Origin: Yersinia nurmii
Lineage (GTDB): Bacteria > Pseudomonadota > Gammaproteobacteria > Enterobacterales > Enterobacteriaceae
Assembly: GCF_001112925.1 (NCBI RefSeq)
Contig: NZ_CPYD01000004.1
Coordinates: 62,001 to 126,000 of the forward strand
Direction: 5' to 3'
DNA: 64,000 nt
In this document: positions 28,587 to 38,464 of the stretch, piece after piece
Position numbering within the stretch: the stretch's first letter is position 1
Layout: every line of letters starts with the position of its first letter
Program-made: the position numbers and the translations under genes
The notes under the pieces: model-generated
Seen by the model: the letters and a program-made list of their open reading frames with translations, nothing else
Told to the model about the DNA's origin: nothing
The model's database searches: none

Positions 28587-29435
28587 ATGTTCGTCCCATT
28601 TCTTATTATGTTTCGCGAAGGTCTTGAAGCTGCGCTGATTGTCAGCCTGATTGCCAGCTACCTGAAACGCACCCAGCGTGGTCAATGGATGGGCGCCGTC
28701 TGGGCTGGCGTTATTGTTGCTGCAGCGCTCTGCCTTGGGCTGGGTATCTTTATTAATGAAACTACCGGTGAATTTCCGCAGAAACAGCAAGAACTGTTTG
28801 AAGGTATAGTGGCGGTGATTGCCGTTTGCATATTGACCTATATGGTGTTCTGGATGCGCAAAGTATCCAAATCGGTCAAGGTTCATTTGGAAGGAGCTAT
28901 CGATCACGCCCTGAACTCGGGTCGTCGTCAGAGCTGGGCGTTGGTGGCAATGGTATTTTTTGCCGTGGCGCGTGAAGGTCTGGAGTCGGTATTCTTTTTA
29001 TTAGCCGCTTTCCAGCAGGATGTCGGCATTGCTGCACCTATTGGCGCTATTTTAGGATTAACCTGCGCCATTCTTGTCGGTATGGCAATCTACTGGGGCG
29101 GCGTGAAATTGCATCTGGCCAAATTCTTTAAATGGACCAGTCTGTTTATCCTCTTTGTTGCTGCCGGCTTGGCTGCCGGAGCCATTCGCGCATTCCATGA
29201 AGCGGGACTCTGGAACCATTTTCAGGATATCGCCTTCGATCTGACGAATGTGCTGTCAACGCATACCCTACTGGGCACCTTCCTAGAAGGTATATTGGGC
29301 TATCAGGAAGCACCGAGCGTCAGTGAAGTCGCCGTTTACTTTATCTATCTGATCCCAGCATTGATTTTCTTTTTCCTTCCGCAGCGCGAACTGACTGCAT
29401 CCGACGCTCGAGCGGCGAATAAAACCAACCATTAA
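28587..29435 (+). CDS. efeU: Ferrous iron permease EfeU (FTR1 family)
   Basis: The 282-residue membrane protein contains two REGLE iron-binding motifs, [12 protein letters not shown] near the N-terminus and [12 protein letters not shown] in the middle, as in yeast Ftr1 and E. coli EfeU. MFVPFLIM is the standard start; I use ATG 28587, eight bases after AGGGG, rather than the GTG nine bases upstream. With EfeO and EfeB it makes an acid-favoured ferrous iron importer. It is the first gene of an operon under the Fur boxes above. Confidence 0.95.
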   Translation: MFVPFLIMFREGLEAALIVSLIASYLKRTQRGQWMGAVWAGVIVAAALCLGLGIFINETTGEFPQKQQELFEGIVAVIAVCILTYMVFWMRKVSKSVKVHLEGAIDHALNSGRRQSWALVAMVFFAVAREGLESVFFLLAAFQQDVGIAAPIGAILGLTCAILVGMAIYWGGVKLHLAKFFKWTSLFILFVAAGLAAGAIRAFHEAGLWNHFQDIAFDLTNVLSTHTLLGTFLEGILGYQEAPSVSEVAVYFIYLIPALIFFFLPQRELTASDARAANKTNH

Positions 29436-29463
29436 TCTTATTTTTAGGTCAGGGAGTCATGAC

Positions 29464-30603
29464 ATGTCTAATCGGTTCTTCCGTCGTACCGCACTGCACG
29501 CCGCGTTGTTGGCGTTGCCCGCATTCGCTATTAGCGCCGGTGCGCAGGCTGCTGATGCTAAAGTTCCACAAATAAAAATCACCGTTAATGATAAACAGTG
29601 TGAGCCCATGGCGCTGACCATTCCGGCGGGAAAAACTCAGTTTGTGGTACACAATGCCAGCCAAAAAGGGCTGGAGTGGGAAATTCTGAAAGGCGTGATG
29701 GTGGTTGAAGAGCGTGAAAACATCGCACCGGGCTTTACGCAAAAAATGACGGCTAATCTGGAACCCGGTGAATACGACATGACCTGCGGGCTGTTGAGCA
29801 ATCCGAAAGGCAAACTGATTGTCACCGCTACCGAAGGCGCCGTGGCGACGAAACCTGACGCTATGGCGTTAGTCGGGCCGATTGCGGAATACAAAGTGTA
29901 TGTCACGCAAGAAGTTAATCAGTTGGTGATTCAAACTAAAGCCTTTACCGATGCGGTGAAAAAAGGTGATTTAGCGCTGGCACGCCAGCTGTATGCACCA
30001 ACTCGTCAGCATTACGAGCGGATTGAACCTATTGCTGAGTTGTTCTCCGATCTGGACGGCAGCATTGACGCTCGCGAGGATGATTTCGAGCAGAAAGCCG
30101 CCGATCCTAACTTCAGCGGTTTCCATCGTCTGGAAAAAATCCTGTTCGGGGATAACACCACTAAAGGGGCGGATAAATTCGCCGAGCGTTTGTATCAGGA
30201 TACATTAGAGCTGCAAAAACGAATCAAAGATCTGACCTTTACGCCGGGTAAAGTGGTGGGCGGTGCGGCAGGGCTGATTGAAGAAGTCGCGGCCAGTAAA
30301 ATTAGCGGTGAAGAAGATCGCTATAGCCGTACCGATTTGTGGGATTTCCAGGCAAACGTAGACGGTGCGCAAAAGATAGTGAATTTGCTGCGTCCATTGC
30401 TGGAAAAAGCCGATAAACCACTGTTGCAAAAAATTGATGCCAATTTCAAAACCGTTGATACATTGCTGGCTAAATATCGCACCAAAGACGGCTTCGAATC
30501 CTACGAAAAACTGACTGATGCTGATCGGAATGCCATGAAAGGCCCTATTACCGCATTGGCGGAAGATTTGGCACAGCTGCGCGGCGTGTTAGGTCTGGAT
30601 TGA
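29464..30603 (+). CDS. efeO: Iron uptake periplasmic protein EfeO
   Basis: The 379-residue periplasmic protein has a signal peptide ([17 protein letters not shown]), then a cupredoxin-like domain (about 35-125: [12 protein letters not shown] ... [13 protein letters not shown]), then a peptidase M75-like domain with [12 protein letters not shown], the HxxE motif. It presents iron to EfeU. It lies 28 bases after efeU and almost abuts efeB. The operon order U-O-B matches E. coli. Confidence 0.95.
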   Translation: MSNRFFRRTALHAALLALPAFAISAGAQAADAKVPQIKITVNDKQCEPMALTIPAGKTQFVVHNASQKGLEWEILKGVMVVEERENIAPGFTQKMTANLEPGEYDMTCGLLSNPKGKLIVTATEGAVATKPDAMALVGPIAEYKVYVTQEVNQLVIQTKAFTDAVKKGDLALARQLYAPTRQHYERIEPIAELFSDLDGSIDAREDDFEQKAADPNFSGFHRLEKILFGDNTTKGADKFAERLYQDTLELQKRIKDLTFTPGKVVGGAAGLIEEVAASKISGEEDRYSRTDLWDFQANVDGAQKIVNLLRPLLEKADKPLLQKIDANFKTVDTLLAKYRTKDGFESYEKLTDADRNAMKGPITALAEDLAQLRGVLGLD

Positions 30604-30613
30604 GGTGGTTAAC

Positions 30614-31918
30614 ATGGTAATGAAAACCGGCCCATTAAATGGGCCGTCTCAGCCATCAGATGGTGCGGAATCGCCATCGCGCAGACGCCTGTTATTAGGC
30701 ATGGGCGTGATGAGCGGCGCATTGGCACTGGGGGCGAATAAAGTGGCTCAGGCGGCAACGGCAGGTTCTGATGTTACCGCTGAAAAGAAAGATGAACGTT
30801 GGCAAAAACAACCGTTTTACGGCGCGCATCAAGCGGGAATTTTAACGCCGCAGCAAGCAGCAATGATGCTGGTCGCCTTTGACGTTTTAGCCACGACGCC
30901 TGCGGATCTGACGCGTTTATTTAAGTTGTTGACCCAAAGAATTGCTTTTCTCACCAGCGGTGGGCGTGCGCCGGAAATTGATCCCAAGCTGCCGCCGCTG
31001 GACTCGGGAATTATGGGGCCAGAAATTTATCCCGACAATTTGACTCTCACCCTGTCGGTCGGTAACTCATTGTTCGATGAACGTTTTGGTCTGCAGGCCA
31101 AAAAACCGCTGCATTTACAGAAAATGATCCGTTTTCCTAATGATTCATTAGATGCCAGTCTGTGTCACGGTGATATTCTGCTGCAAATCTGCGCGAATAC
31201 TAACGAAACGGTGATTCACGCGCTGCGCGATATTATCAAGCATACGCCGGATCTACTTAGCGTGCGTTGGAAACGTGAAGGCTTCATTTCTGCCCATTCG
31301 GCGCGCAGTAAAGGTAAGGAAACGCCGATCAATCTGCTGGGCTTCAAAGACGGCACGGCAAACCCCAAAACCAATGATGTACCTTTAATCAGCCGGGTGG
31401 TTTGGGTGCCTGACAATGTGGGAGAGCCAGCTTGGGCGGTGGGCGGCAGCTATCAGGCTGCGCGTATTATCCGCTTTAAGGTGGAGTTTTGGGATCGAAC
31501 TCCTTTGCAGGAGCAACAAACGATCTTTGGCCGAGATAAACACAGCGGGGCACCTTTGGGTATGGTTCATGAACACGATGAGCCGGATTACACCAAAGAT
31601 CCAGACGGTAAAGTTATTCCACTGGATGCGCATATTCGCTTGGCGAATCCGCGTACCGTTGAAACTCAGGAAAACCTGATGCTACGCCGTGGCTACAGTT
31701 ATTCATTGGGTGTATCGAACTCCGGTCAGTTGGATATGGGGCTGCTGTTTATCTGTTATCAGTCCAATCTGGAAAAAGCCTTTCTGGCGGTGCAAAAGCG
31801 GTTAAACGGCGAAGCGCTGGAAGAGTACGTCAAACCTATTGGCGGGGGGTATTTCTTTAGCCTGCCGGGCGTACCCGATGCGAATCATTATCTGGCTCAG
31901 GGGTTGTTGGAATCCTAA
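30614..31918 (+). CDS. efeB: Tat-exported heme peroxidase EfeB (DyP type)
   Basis: The 434-residue dye-decolorising peroxidase has a twin-arginine signal ([14 protein letters not shown]) and the DyP GxxDG motif in [11 protein letters not shown], followed by a HEHDEPDY segment. [12 protein letters not shown] is also conserved. It oxidises ferrous iron and may take iron from heme. ATG 30614 with AGGTGG upstream is preferred over an in-frame GTG at 30605 and ATG 30620. It is the third gene of efeUOB; a terminator follows. Confidence 0.94.
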   Translation: MVMKTGPLNGPSQPSDGAESPSRRRLLLGMGVMSGALALGANKVAQAATAGSDVTAEKKDERWQKQPFYGAHQAGILTPQQAAMMLVAFDVLATTPADLTRLFKLLTQRIAFLTSGGRAPEIDPKLPPLDSGIMGPEIYPDNLTLTLSVGNSLFDERFGLQAKKPLHLQKMIRFPNDSLDASLCHGDILLQICANTNETVIHALRDIIKHTPDLLSVRWKREGFISAHSARSKGKETPINLLGFKDGTANPKTNDVPLISRVVWVPDNVGEPAWAVGGSYQAARIIRFKVEFWDRTPLQEQQTIFGRDKHSGAPLGMVHEHDEPDYTKDPDGKVIPLDAHIRLANPRTVETQENLMLRRGYSYSLGVSNSGQLDMGLLFICYQSNLEKAFLAVQKRLNGEALEEYVKPIGGGYFFSLPGVPDANHYLAQGLLES

Positions 31919-31942
31919 TTATTGCCGGTTATTGAGTGTCTA

Positions 31943-31982
31943 AATAGCTGCGGTATCTGAAGATATTGCAGCTATTTTTTTT
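31943..31982 (+). terminator. Terminator of efeUOB
   Basis: AATAGCTGC and GCAGCTATT form a perfect 9-pair stem around a 16-base loop, followed by a run of Ts. Confidence 0.88.
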
Positions 31983-32425
31983 GATCGGAATTAACGTCTT
32001 GTGATAACAACCCAACCTAAAGGTTTATAAACGACTGGATTAATCAGCATGGATTAAATTTTTTTAATGGCTGTGAGTGATAAAAAACAACAATACATTC
32101 ATTGAATTATTTAAAAAACATCATTTACTTTCTGCTCCATAATCAACCGCCTAGGTTTATCTTTTTATATTTATTTCGGAATAACTCTATATGTATCATT
32201 TGCATGAGTTATTTATAAATGGAATGCGTTGTGATATGACTAAATAAAACAGGTGTTTTACATGGTTTTTACGTTATGTAAATATTTAACACTATCAAAA
32301 TACAACCTTACATAATAGAACATTGTTAATATTTCAAATTACTTTAATTTAGAATGGCAATTGCGAGAGTAAATATTTAGATATCATTACACTAAACTTA
32401 TCAATCATATTATATAGAGGTGTTT
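31983..32425. other. AT-rich upstream region of the peptide gene, no gene seen
   Basis: This 443-base stretch is markedly AT-rich compared with efeUOB. It holds only open frames under 20 codons without convincing ribosome sites. It probably contains the promoter of the exported-peptide gene, and AT-richness of this kind often marks H-NS-silenced acquired DNA (inference). Confidence 0.5.
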
Positions 32426-32683
32426 ATGAAACAAATGACTAAAGAAAAATCTCACTTAGTTTCTGGTGCAAACGGTATTACGATCAATAATTCTACGGTT
32501 ACAATTGCATTTAATCCGTACAACAACGGTATGCCACCTTCAGTGTCAACGCCTGTCCCTCCAATTGATAATCCTGGAGTTATGCCAACACTGGATCCTA
32601 TTCCTGTTGGTACGCAGCCTTTTCAGCAGGGAACCCTCATGCCAACACCGATGAGTCTTCAGTTTTATCAAAGACCTTACTGA
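32426..32683 (+). CDS. Putative C39-processed, proline-rich exported peptide (microcin-like)
   Basis: The 85-residue product starts at ATG behind AGAGG. The first 15 residues, MKQMTKEKSHLVSGA, follow the class II microcin leader plan position for position (microcin V: MRTLTLNELDSVSGG; microcin L ends in VSGA), predicting cleavage after GA. The remaining 70 residues are unusual: about 14 prolines in spaced PxP and NPG/MPT motifs, no cysteine or lysine, one arginine, and an aromatic end (FYQRPY). Neither a Ser-rich siderophore tail nor a membrane helix is visible, so it fits no known microcin class. Its own terminator follows, and genes for a CvaA/CvaB-like exporter start 325 bases downstream. 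No immunity gene is visible. It could be a microcin, signal or matrix peptide. Confidence 0.68.
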   Translation: MKQMTKEKSHLVSGANGITINNSTVTIAFNPYNNGMPPSVSTPVPPIDNPGVMPTLDPIPVGTQPFQQGTLMPTPMSLQFYQRPY

Positions 32684-32776
32684 GTCAAACTTGATGAGAT
32701 TGTGATTTTAATTATCGATTGGCATTGCGCCTAAGCTGATATTCACTGAGCTTACTTTTATCATTAATAACGGAGT

Positions 32777-32810
32777 TAGCTACGGTGCATTTATGACCGT
32801 GGCTATTTCT
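32777..32810 (+). terminator. Terminator after the peptide gene
   Basis: TAGCTACGGT pairs with ACCGTGGCTA (one G-T wobble) around a 9-base loop, followed by TTTCT and soon an 8-T run. It separates the peptide from its exporter, so the exporter needs its own promoter in 32811-33007 or depends on readthrough. Confidence 0.7.
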
Positions 32811-33007
32811 ATAACTGATTTTTTTTGTTAATGAACGCTGTGCGGATGATTATTATATGGTTAGATTCTTTAGATCATAGCGAGTACGACATTCACTGAT
32901 GAGCGCTATATTTTGGGGGGCTTCTATGCTGTTCTCGAGGTGAATTCCATTATTACAAACGTAGTAAATGATATAGAAACATTATCAACTCTATAGAGCA
33001 TAACGTT

Positions 33008-34300
33008 ATGACCAGAGAAAGTATATTTCGGAAAGAAGTATTGGATAATCAGAAAGCAAGATGGAACGGTAAGGCACTTTTAATCAAAGGTGTCTCACCT
33101 TGGATCGTTTTAACCGTATCCATTGCTATTATTCTTATGCTTATTGCGTTACTTACTTTGGGTGAATATACGAGAAGAATTAATATTACCGGAGAGGTTA
33201 TTACCGAATCTCACGCTATAAATCTGTTTTCCCCTCAACAGGGATTTATTACCCAATCCTTGGTTAGTGTTGGACAGAGCGTAAAAAAAGGGCAGCAGAT
33301 TTATCAAATTGATATTAGCAGGGTAACAGATTCCGGTAATGTGAGTGGTAAAAATATGGCATCCATAGAAAAACAAATTATTGAGCTAGATAATCTTGTT
33401 CAACGAGTAAAAGAAAATAAGTTGTCAATTGCGATGAATCTGGAACAGCAGATAGCGCAAAATTCACATGCTTATCAGGAGTCGCTTAAACTCATCGAAG
33501 CCTCTAAGAAAGGCATGGCTGAGATGCAGCGTACCTTAGATAACTATCAGGAGTATCAAAGAAAAGGGCTTATTAGCAAAGACCAGTTGGCTAATCAGCG
33601 AGCAATATTTTATCAGCAGCAAAATGCCTATCAAAGTCTATATCGTCAAAGTATGCAGGAAAATACTCAGCTAACGACCCTTAGAACAGAAAAGAATATT
33701 CGCTTGGCTGATTTTGATAATCAGATTTCCCAGTATCAGTATCAGCGCATCGATCTTCAGCGGCAGCTCACTTTGGCCGAATCAAGCGGTGTGTTGGTTA
33801 TAAATGCGCCCATCGACGGAAAAATAGAGTCATTGAGCGTAACGCCGGGGCAAATGGTTAATCTCGGCGACAGTTTGGCTCAGTTAACCCCAAAGGAAAG
33901 GAAGCAATATCGCTTGGTATTGTGGATACCTACTAGTAGCGCCCCCTATGTTATGGCCGGAGACAGAATCAATATCCGTTATGACGCTTTTCCATTTGAA
34001 AAGTTTGGCCAGTTTTCCGGACATATTATTTCTATTTCAGCCGTTCCTGCATCTTCTCAAGAAATGTCTACTTATAACAATATTCCCAAAGATTCGAATC
34101 GTAATATAGGAACGGCCTACTACAAGACGCTCGTCGCAATGGATGACCAGTCGCTTTTATATCAGGGACGACAATTGAAACTCTCCAATGGTTTAACGGC
34201 GCAGGCAACCATATTTATGGAGAAAAGACCATTGTATAAATGGATGTTTTCGCCGTTCTATGACATGAAAAAAAGCGTAGGTGGACCGATTCATGGATAA
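33008..34300 (+). CDS. HlyD/CvaA-like membrane fusion protein of a peptide exporter
   Basis: The 430-residue protein has a cytoplasmic N-terminus, one membrane segment at about 34-54 (IVLTVSIAIILMLIALLTLG), a lipoyl-like half (GFITQSLVSVGQSVKKGQ), two long helical stretches (about 115-245), the second lipoyl half (INAPIDGKIESLSVTPGQMV) and a beta-barrel domain. This is the periplasmic adaptor of type I secretion, most like CvaA of microcin V export. It would link the ABC protein encoded next to TolC. The stop overlaps that gene by 8 bases, so the two are coupled. Confidence 0.9.
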   Translation: MTRESIFRKEVLDNQKARWNGKALLIKGVSPWIVLTVSIAIILMLIALLTLGEYTRRINITGEVITESHAINLFSPQQGFITQSLVSVGQSVKKGQQIYQIDISRVTDSGNVSGKNMASIEKQIIELDNLVQRVKENKLSIAMNLEQQIAQNSHAYQESLKLIEASKKGMAEMQRTLDNYQEYQRKGLISKDQLANQRAIFYQQQNAYQSLYRQSMQENTQLTTLRTEKNIRLADFDNQISQYQYQRIDLQRQLTLAESSGVLVINAPIDGKIESLSVTPGQMVNLGDSLAQLTPKERKQYRLVLWIPTSSAPYVMAGDRINIRYDAFPFEKFGQFSGHIISISAVPASSQEMSTYNNIPKDSNRNIGTAYYKTLVAMDDQSLLYQGRQLKLSNGLTAQATIFMEKRPLYKWMFSPFYDMKKSVGGPIHG

Positions 34301-36413
34301 ATTAACGGTGAAGGATCTTTTTAATCGCCTAGATTTTAATTTTCGTCGCCGGGTGCCCAGAATAATACAGGCAGAGGCGGCTGAATGCGGCCTTGCTTGC
34401 CTGGCTATGGTATGCGGATTTCACGGATTTCATGTGGATTTGTTTAATTTACGCAAGCAATACGGAATATCTCTCCAAGGGGCGACCTTAGCTCACCTAG
34501 TTGATATTGCAACTGCGCTTAAGCTTAAAACACGAGCGCTATCGTTGGATATAGAGGAAATTGATCAGCTTAAAACTCCTTGTATCTTGCATTGGGATCT
34601 TAATCATTTTGTCGTATTGGTTACGGTCAGCGCAACTTCGGTAGTTATTCACGATCCGGCAACAGGAAGGAGAGTGATATCAAAAACCGAGTTTTCCAAA
34701 CATTTTACCGGCGTAGCGTTAGAACTGTGGCCAGCCAGCAACTTCAGCCAAAAAACACAAAAGAGTCGTTTAAAACTGGCTGATCTAATAAAGAATATTC
34801 GGGGACTAAGAGGGTTACTGATTAAGATTTTTTGCCTGTCTCTGTTGATTGAATCTATTAATCTATTGATACCAGTTGGTACGCAGCTGGTTATCGACCA
34901 TGTCATAAACGCTGAAGATTATAATTTATTGGCATTAATCTGTATGGGGTTGGTCTTTTTTACGCTGTTCCGCACCTTCACCAGCGCATTCAGATCCTGG
35001 TTTTCTATAGTGTTAGATTCGCTGGTGGATGTGCAGTGGAAGGCTGGTTTGTTTGATCATTTGATGACTTTACCGCTATCGTTCTTTGAAAAGCGCAACT
35101 TGGGTGATATTCAATCGCGTTTTGATTCATTAGCAACACTGAGAGTGACGCTGACAACCAGCATAGTTAGCGCGATTATTGACGGGATTATGGCCGTCGG
35201 ATTACTCATTATGATGATTCTCTACGGCGGCTGGCTGGTCTGGGTCGCCCTAGGATTCACTTCAATCTATATTCTGCTGCGTTTGTTAACTTATTATTAT
35301 TTTCGCCAGGCGTCGGAAGAACAAATTATTAAAGATGCGAAGGCAAAAACGCACTTTATGGAAACTTTCTACGGCGTGTCCACGATTAAGGCTCTCGGCC
35401 TAACGGGCATTCGTGCTCAAAATTGGCTCAATCTCAGCATTGATGCTGTAAATGCAACTATTCATATCACTAAACTTAATATGTTGTTTGGTGGAGTGAA
35501 CTCACTGATCGGCATGTTAGAACAGATTATTATTCTATGGATCGGCGCTTCTATGGTAATGGATGGGAATATGACGTTGGGTATGTATTTCGCCTTCAAT
35601 ACTTTCCGCGGACAATTTGCTGAGCGGGCATCAAATTTGATCAATCTGGCGTTTAGCTTGACCATGTTAACGTTGCACAGCGAGCGCATTTCGGACATCG
35701 CTTTGTCCGAGGGAGAGGTATTTAAGCCTACTCGGACCTTTATCAAGCGCGGTGAACCCGCGGAGTTGAAAATTCGTAATTTGTCCTTTCAATACGATTC
35801 ATTTTCCAGACCGTTATTCTCAGAACTGACGCTAACAATTGCCGCAGGCGAAAGTGTAGCCTTGGTTGGACCATCAGGGATTGGAAAAACAACGCTGATG
35901 AACATTATTTCCGGACTGTTGGTTCCCACTAAAGGGGAGGTTTTGATCAATGGGATGGAGATAAACGCGTTAGGGCTGAATAACTATCGGGATTGTATCG
36001 CCTGCGTCTTACAGGAGGACAAATTATTTTCCGGTTCTATCGCTGAGAATATTGCCAGTTTTGATAAAAATATCGACCTAGAATGGGTGATTGCCTGCGC
36101 TCGTTATGCCAATATCAATGACGATATCGACAGCATGCCTATGGGCTACGAAAGTATTATCAGCGAACTGGGAGGGAGTTTGTCAGGAGGGCAAAAGCAG
36201 CGCCTACTCATTGCCAGAGCGTTGTACCGCCGACCAAGCATTCTATTTTTGGACGAAGCTACCAGCCATCTCGATCTCATTAACGAGGCAGCGATTAACT
36301 CGAGTATCGCTTCGCTGAATATTACCCGAATAATGATTGCCCATAGGCCGTCGACGATTGCGTCGGCACAGCGTGTCATCCATCTGGATCAACGCTCTTC
36401 TGTCGCTTTATAG
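34293..36413 (+). CDS. CvaB-like ABC exporter with C39 leader peptidase domain
   Basis: The 706-residue protein has the full peptidase-exporter layout. The C39 domain spans residues 1-150 with oxyanion Q26, catalytic C32 (QAEAAECGLACLAM), H105 (WDLNHFVVL) and D121 (IHDPATG), the very positions known for CvaB. A six-helix membrane domain (about 165-460) follows. The ATPase has Walker A GPSGIGKTT at 526, signature LSGGQKQR at 630 and Walker B ILFLDEAT at 650. It cleaves double-glycine-type leaders and pumps the peptide out. ATG 34293 is chosen because AGGTGG lies upstream; a GTG at 34281 is possible. The proline-rich peptide upstream is the likely substrate. Confidence 0.93.
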   Translation: MDKLTVKDLFNRLDFNFRRRVPRIIQAEAAECGLACLAMVCGFHGFHVDLFNLRKQYGISLQGATLAHLVDIATALKLKTRALSLDIEEIDQLKTPCILHWDLNHFVVLVTVSATSVVIHDPATGRRVISKTEFSKHFTGVALELWPASNFSQKTQKSRLKLADLIKNIRGLRGLLIKIFCLSLLIESINLLIPVGTQLVIDHVINAEDYNLLALICMGLVFFTLFRTFTSAFRSWFSIVLDSLVDVQWKAGLFDHLMTLPLSFFEKRNLGDIQSRFDSLATLRVTLTTSIVSAIIDGIMAVGLLIMMILYGGWLVWVALGFTSIYILLRLLTYYYFRQASEEQIIKDAKAKTHFMETFYGVSTIKALGLTGIRAQNWLNLSIDAVNATIHITKLNMLFGGVNSLIGMLEQIIILWIGASMVMDGNMTLGMYFAFNTFRGQFAERASNLINLAFSLTMLTLHSERISDIALSEGEVFKPTRTFIKRGEPAELKIRNLSFQYDSFSRPLFSELTLTIAAGESVALVGPSGIGKTTLMNIISGLLVPTKGEVLINGMEINALGLNNYRDCIACVLQEDKLFSGSIAENIASFDKNIDLEWVIACARYANINDDIDSMPMGYESIISELGGSLSGGQKQRLLIARALYRRPSILFLDEATSHLDLINEAAINSSIASLNITRIMIAHRPSTIASAQRVIHLDQRSSVAL

Positions 36414-36468
36414 CGCCGGTTGGCAGAAAAGGAGGGCGCCGCAAAGAGTATGCGATGCCCATTTGTTG

Positions 36469-37068
36469 TTAACTATTTAGTTTTGCTGTGATTTTTGCGA
36501 CATGTTCACCCTGGAAGCGGGCAATGGCTAACTCTTCATTACTTGGCTGACGTGAACCGTCTCCGCCAGCGATAGTGGTTGCGCCATATGGCGTACCGCC
36601 GCGAGTGTGCGAGACATCAAACAGCTCTGGCGCCCCGTAGCCGATTGGCACAATAATAAAACCGTGGTGAGCCAAGGTCGTCCAGGTCGATGTGATCGTG
36701 TGTTCTTGCCCTCCGCCGGTACCGGTTGAGGCAAAAACGCTGGCAACTTTGCCATATAACGCGCCGGATGCCCATAAACCCCCAGTTTGGTCAAGGAATG
36801 TGCGCATTTGTCCCGCCATGTTACCGAAACGGGTAGGCGTACCGAAGATGATTCCGTCGTAGTCCGCTAATTCCTGCGGCGTGGCGACCGGTGCCGACTG
36901 ATTGATTTTCCCGCCCGCCTTGGCGAAGGCTTCTGCAGGCATAGTTTCCGGTACGCGTTTTACCATCACTTCCACGCCATCAACTCTGCGAACCCCTTCT
37001 GCGATGGCTTCTGCCAGCGTTTCGATATGTCCATACATAGAGTAATAAAGCACTAAAATTTTCGCCAT
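36469..37068 (-). CDS. wrbA: NAD(P)H:quinone oxidoreductase WrbA
   Basis: The 199-residue flavodoxin-like protein starts [19 protein letters not shown] (FMN phosphate loop) and contains [20 protein letters not shown] and [12 protein letters not shown], hallmarks of WrbA. It reduces quinones by two electrons in the cytosol. I start at the ATG giving the E. coli length (198); GGAG lies 9 bases upstream, although the frame is open 19 codons further. It converges with the exporter gene. Confidence 0.94.
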   Translation of the reverse strand: MAKILVLYYSMYGHIETLAEAIAEGVRRVDGVEVMVKRVPETMPAEAFAKAGGKINQSAPVATPQELADYDGIIFGTPTRFGNMAGQMRTFLDQTGGLWASGALYGKVASVFASTGTGGGQEHTITSTWTTLAHHGFIIVPIGYGAPELFDVSHTRGGTPYGATTIAGGDGSRQPSNEELAIARFQGEHVAKITAKLNS

Positions 37069-37227
37069 CTCGCCGTTCTCCAATTTTCGATAGGATGATG
37101 TTGATGAAGGGATAATAGTGAGCACATAAGACTCTTATTAAACATACTCCAATAAGGCGCAGGCGCAACTGCATAGACAGGCGTATATTTAGCTTTAAAT
37201 GTGATGATGCTTAAAATGTAGGATGAT

Positions 37228-37722
37228 TTAAGGTTTACGTAATTTATTTTGTAGTCGCTTCTGCTGCCAACGGTCCATCCAATTACCCAGGACAAAAATA
37301 TTGATTGCCTGGATGGACAAGGAGATACCGAACCCTAATACTACCCACCCGATCCAGTAATACTGAGGCGAGGTGAACCAGTTAATCACAAACAGAAACA
37401 AGCAGAGTATTAGCGAACGAAACAATCTACGAAAGAAGTTCATTTCTTTTTCAACAGCCAGACGCGCATTTTCAACGCGCTGATCGATAGGGTCAGTCGC
37501 CTCCTTATTTTCTGCTGTCGTTTCACCTTGTTCATTCACTAAACACAGCTCATTCACCTTCAATTCCATAACTGCGGCAATAGCGCTTAATGTTTCAAGG
37601 CTCGCTTGTTCGCCATTTTCAATACGTTGTATGGTACGAACGCTTAGGGCGGCCATTTCGGCCAACTGTTCTTGTGACCAACCGCGTGCCAGTCTTAGAT
37701 CTCGAATCCGATAAATAGCCAT
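37228..37722 (-). CDS. XRE-type helix-turn-helix regulator with two-helix membrane tail
   Basis: The 164-residue protein begins with a Cro/CI helix-turn-helix (about 3-60: RLARGWSQEQLAEMAALSVR, then TIQRIENGEQASLETL). After a charged linker it has two hydrophobic helices (LIRSLILCLFLFVINWF and IGWVVLGFGISLSIQAINIF), the 2TM domain fused to some membrane-tethered regulators. The start ATG has AGGAAG seven bases upstream. The target is unknown. Confidence 0.82.
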   Translation of the reverse strand: MAIYRIRDLRLARGWSQEQLAEMAALSVRTIQRIENGEQASLETLSAIAAVMELKVNELCLVNEQGETTAENKEATDPIDQRVENARLAVEKEMNFFRRLFRSLILCLFLFVINWFTSPQYYWIGWVVLGFGISLSIQAINIFVLGNWMDRWQQKRLQNKLRKP

Positions 37723-37976
37723 ATCTTTCTTCCTGATAATAAGTTGTGTCCTCTCAACATAGAACGATGTGTAAGATGCCACCACGACAGGTACCTGACA
37801 CTAAGATGACAGCAATAGGACATCAACCTGACAGCGTAATTATCCGTTGAATACTCACATAACGACACTTGTTTTTGCCTATGACGGTGACACAGATCTC
37901 ACCTTGTTATTGCTCTCCGTACCGCATTTATATATCGGCTATGCTTGGCGCTAAGGTTTAATTAAATAGGATATTT

Positions 37977-38216
37977 ATGGGCTCAATATTGTGCCGCGAC
38001 GCAGATGGGTGCCTCACGATAGTGCAAGTTGTTGCAAATGGATGGTTGATTAAGCGCTTCTTTATTGATGGGGAAGTCTGGGGACCTATTGAGGTTAATA
38101 GCGCGGATGAAATGGTGATTTTAGGCGTGAAATTTTCAGAACGAGGTTGGTTAAGTATTAAGGGAACAATTCATACAGACCCTCAGGTATTACGTCGACA
38201 ATTATCGTGTAGGTGA
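37977..38216 (+). CDS. Hypothetical 79-residue protein
   Basis: An ATG five bases after AGGAT opens 79 codons encoding a soluble, mostly beta-looking protein (VVANGWLIKRFFIDGEVWGP, then VILGVKFSERGWLSIKGTIH). I do not recognise a family. It stands alone and is followed by a hairpin terminator at 38378. The good ribosome site and typical composition favour a real gene. Confidence 0.6.
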   Translation: MGSILCRDADGCLTIVQVVANGWLIKRFFIDGEVWGPIEVNSADEMVILGVKFSERGWLSIKGTIHTDPQVLRRQLSCR

Positions 38217-38377
38217 TCATATTTATATCGCCTGACTTTAACCAGCTTGTTATTGTAGTTTCAATTTGCGTTAGAAGAAAAAATCAATAGCGAGTGATGA
38301 TCTGGGGGAATAAAGCTCAGCGGATTACGATTGAGTTTATTTACACAAATAACATAATAATCTTTGATTAAGAGAGA

Positions 38378-38418
38378 AAAAAAGCGTGGCTCTGGCTGAC
38401 CCAATACCACGCTTTTTT
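38378..38418. terminator. Bidirectional terminator beside cycA
   Basis: AAAAAAGCGTGG and CCACGCTTTTTT form a perfect 12-base arm pair around a 17-base loop, with A and T runs on both sides so it can serve the convergent genes. Confidence 0.85.
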
Positions 38419-38464
38419 ATCACCATTTAAATGCTCTGGCTTGTCGCCCAATCATTCCAAGGGG

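Noticed and set aside
37922-37955. Minus-strand TAAA...GCCGATAT as a sigma-28 promoter of the XRE gene
   Set aside because: The spacer is 17 rather than 15 bases and the -10 box is imperfect.
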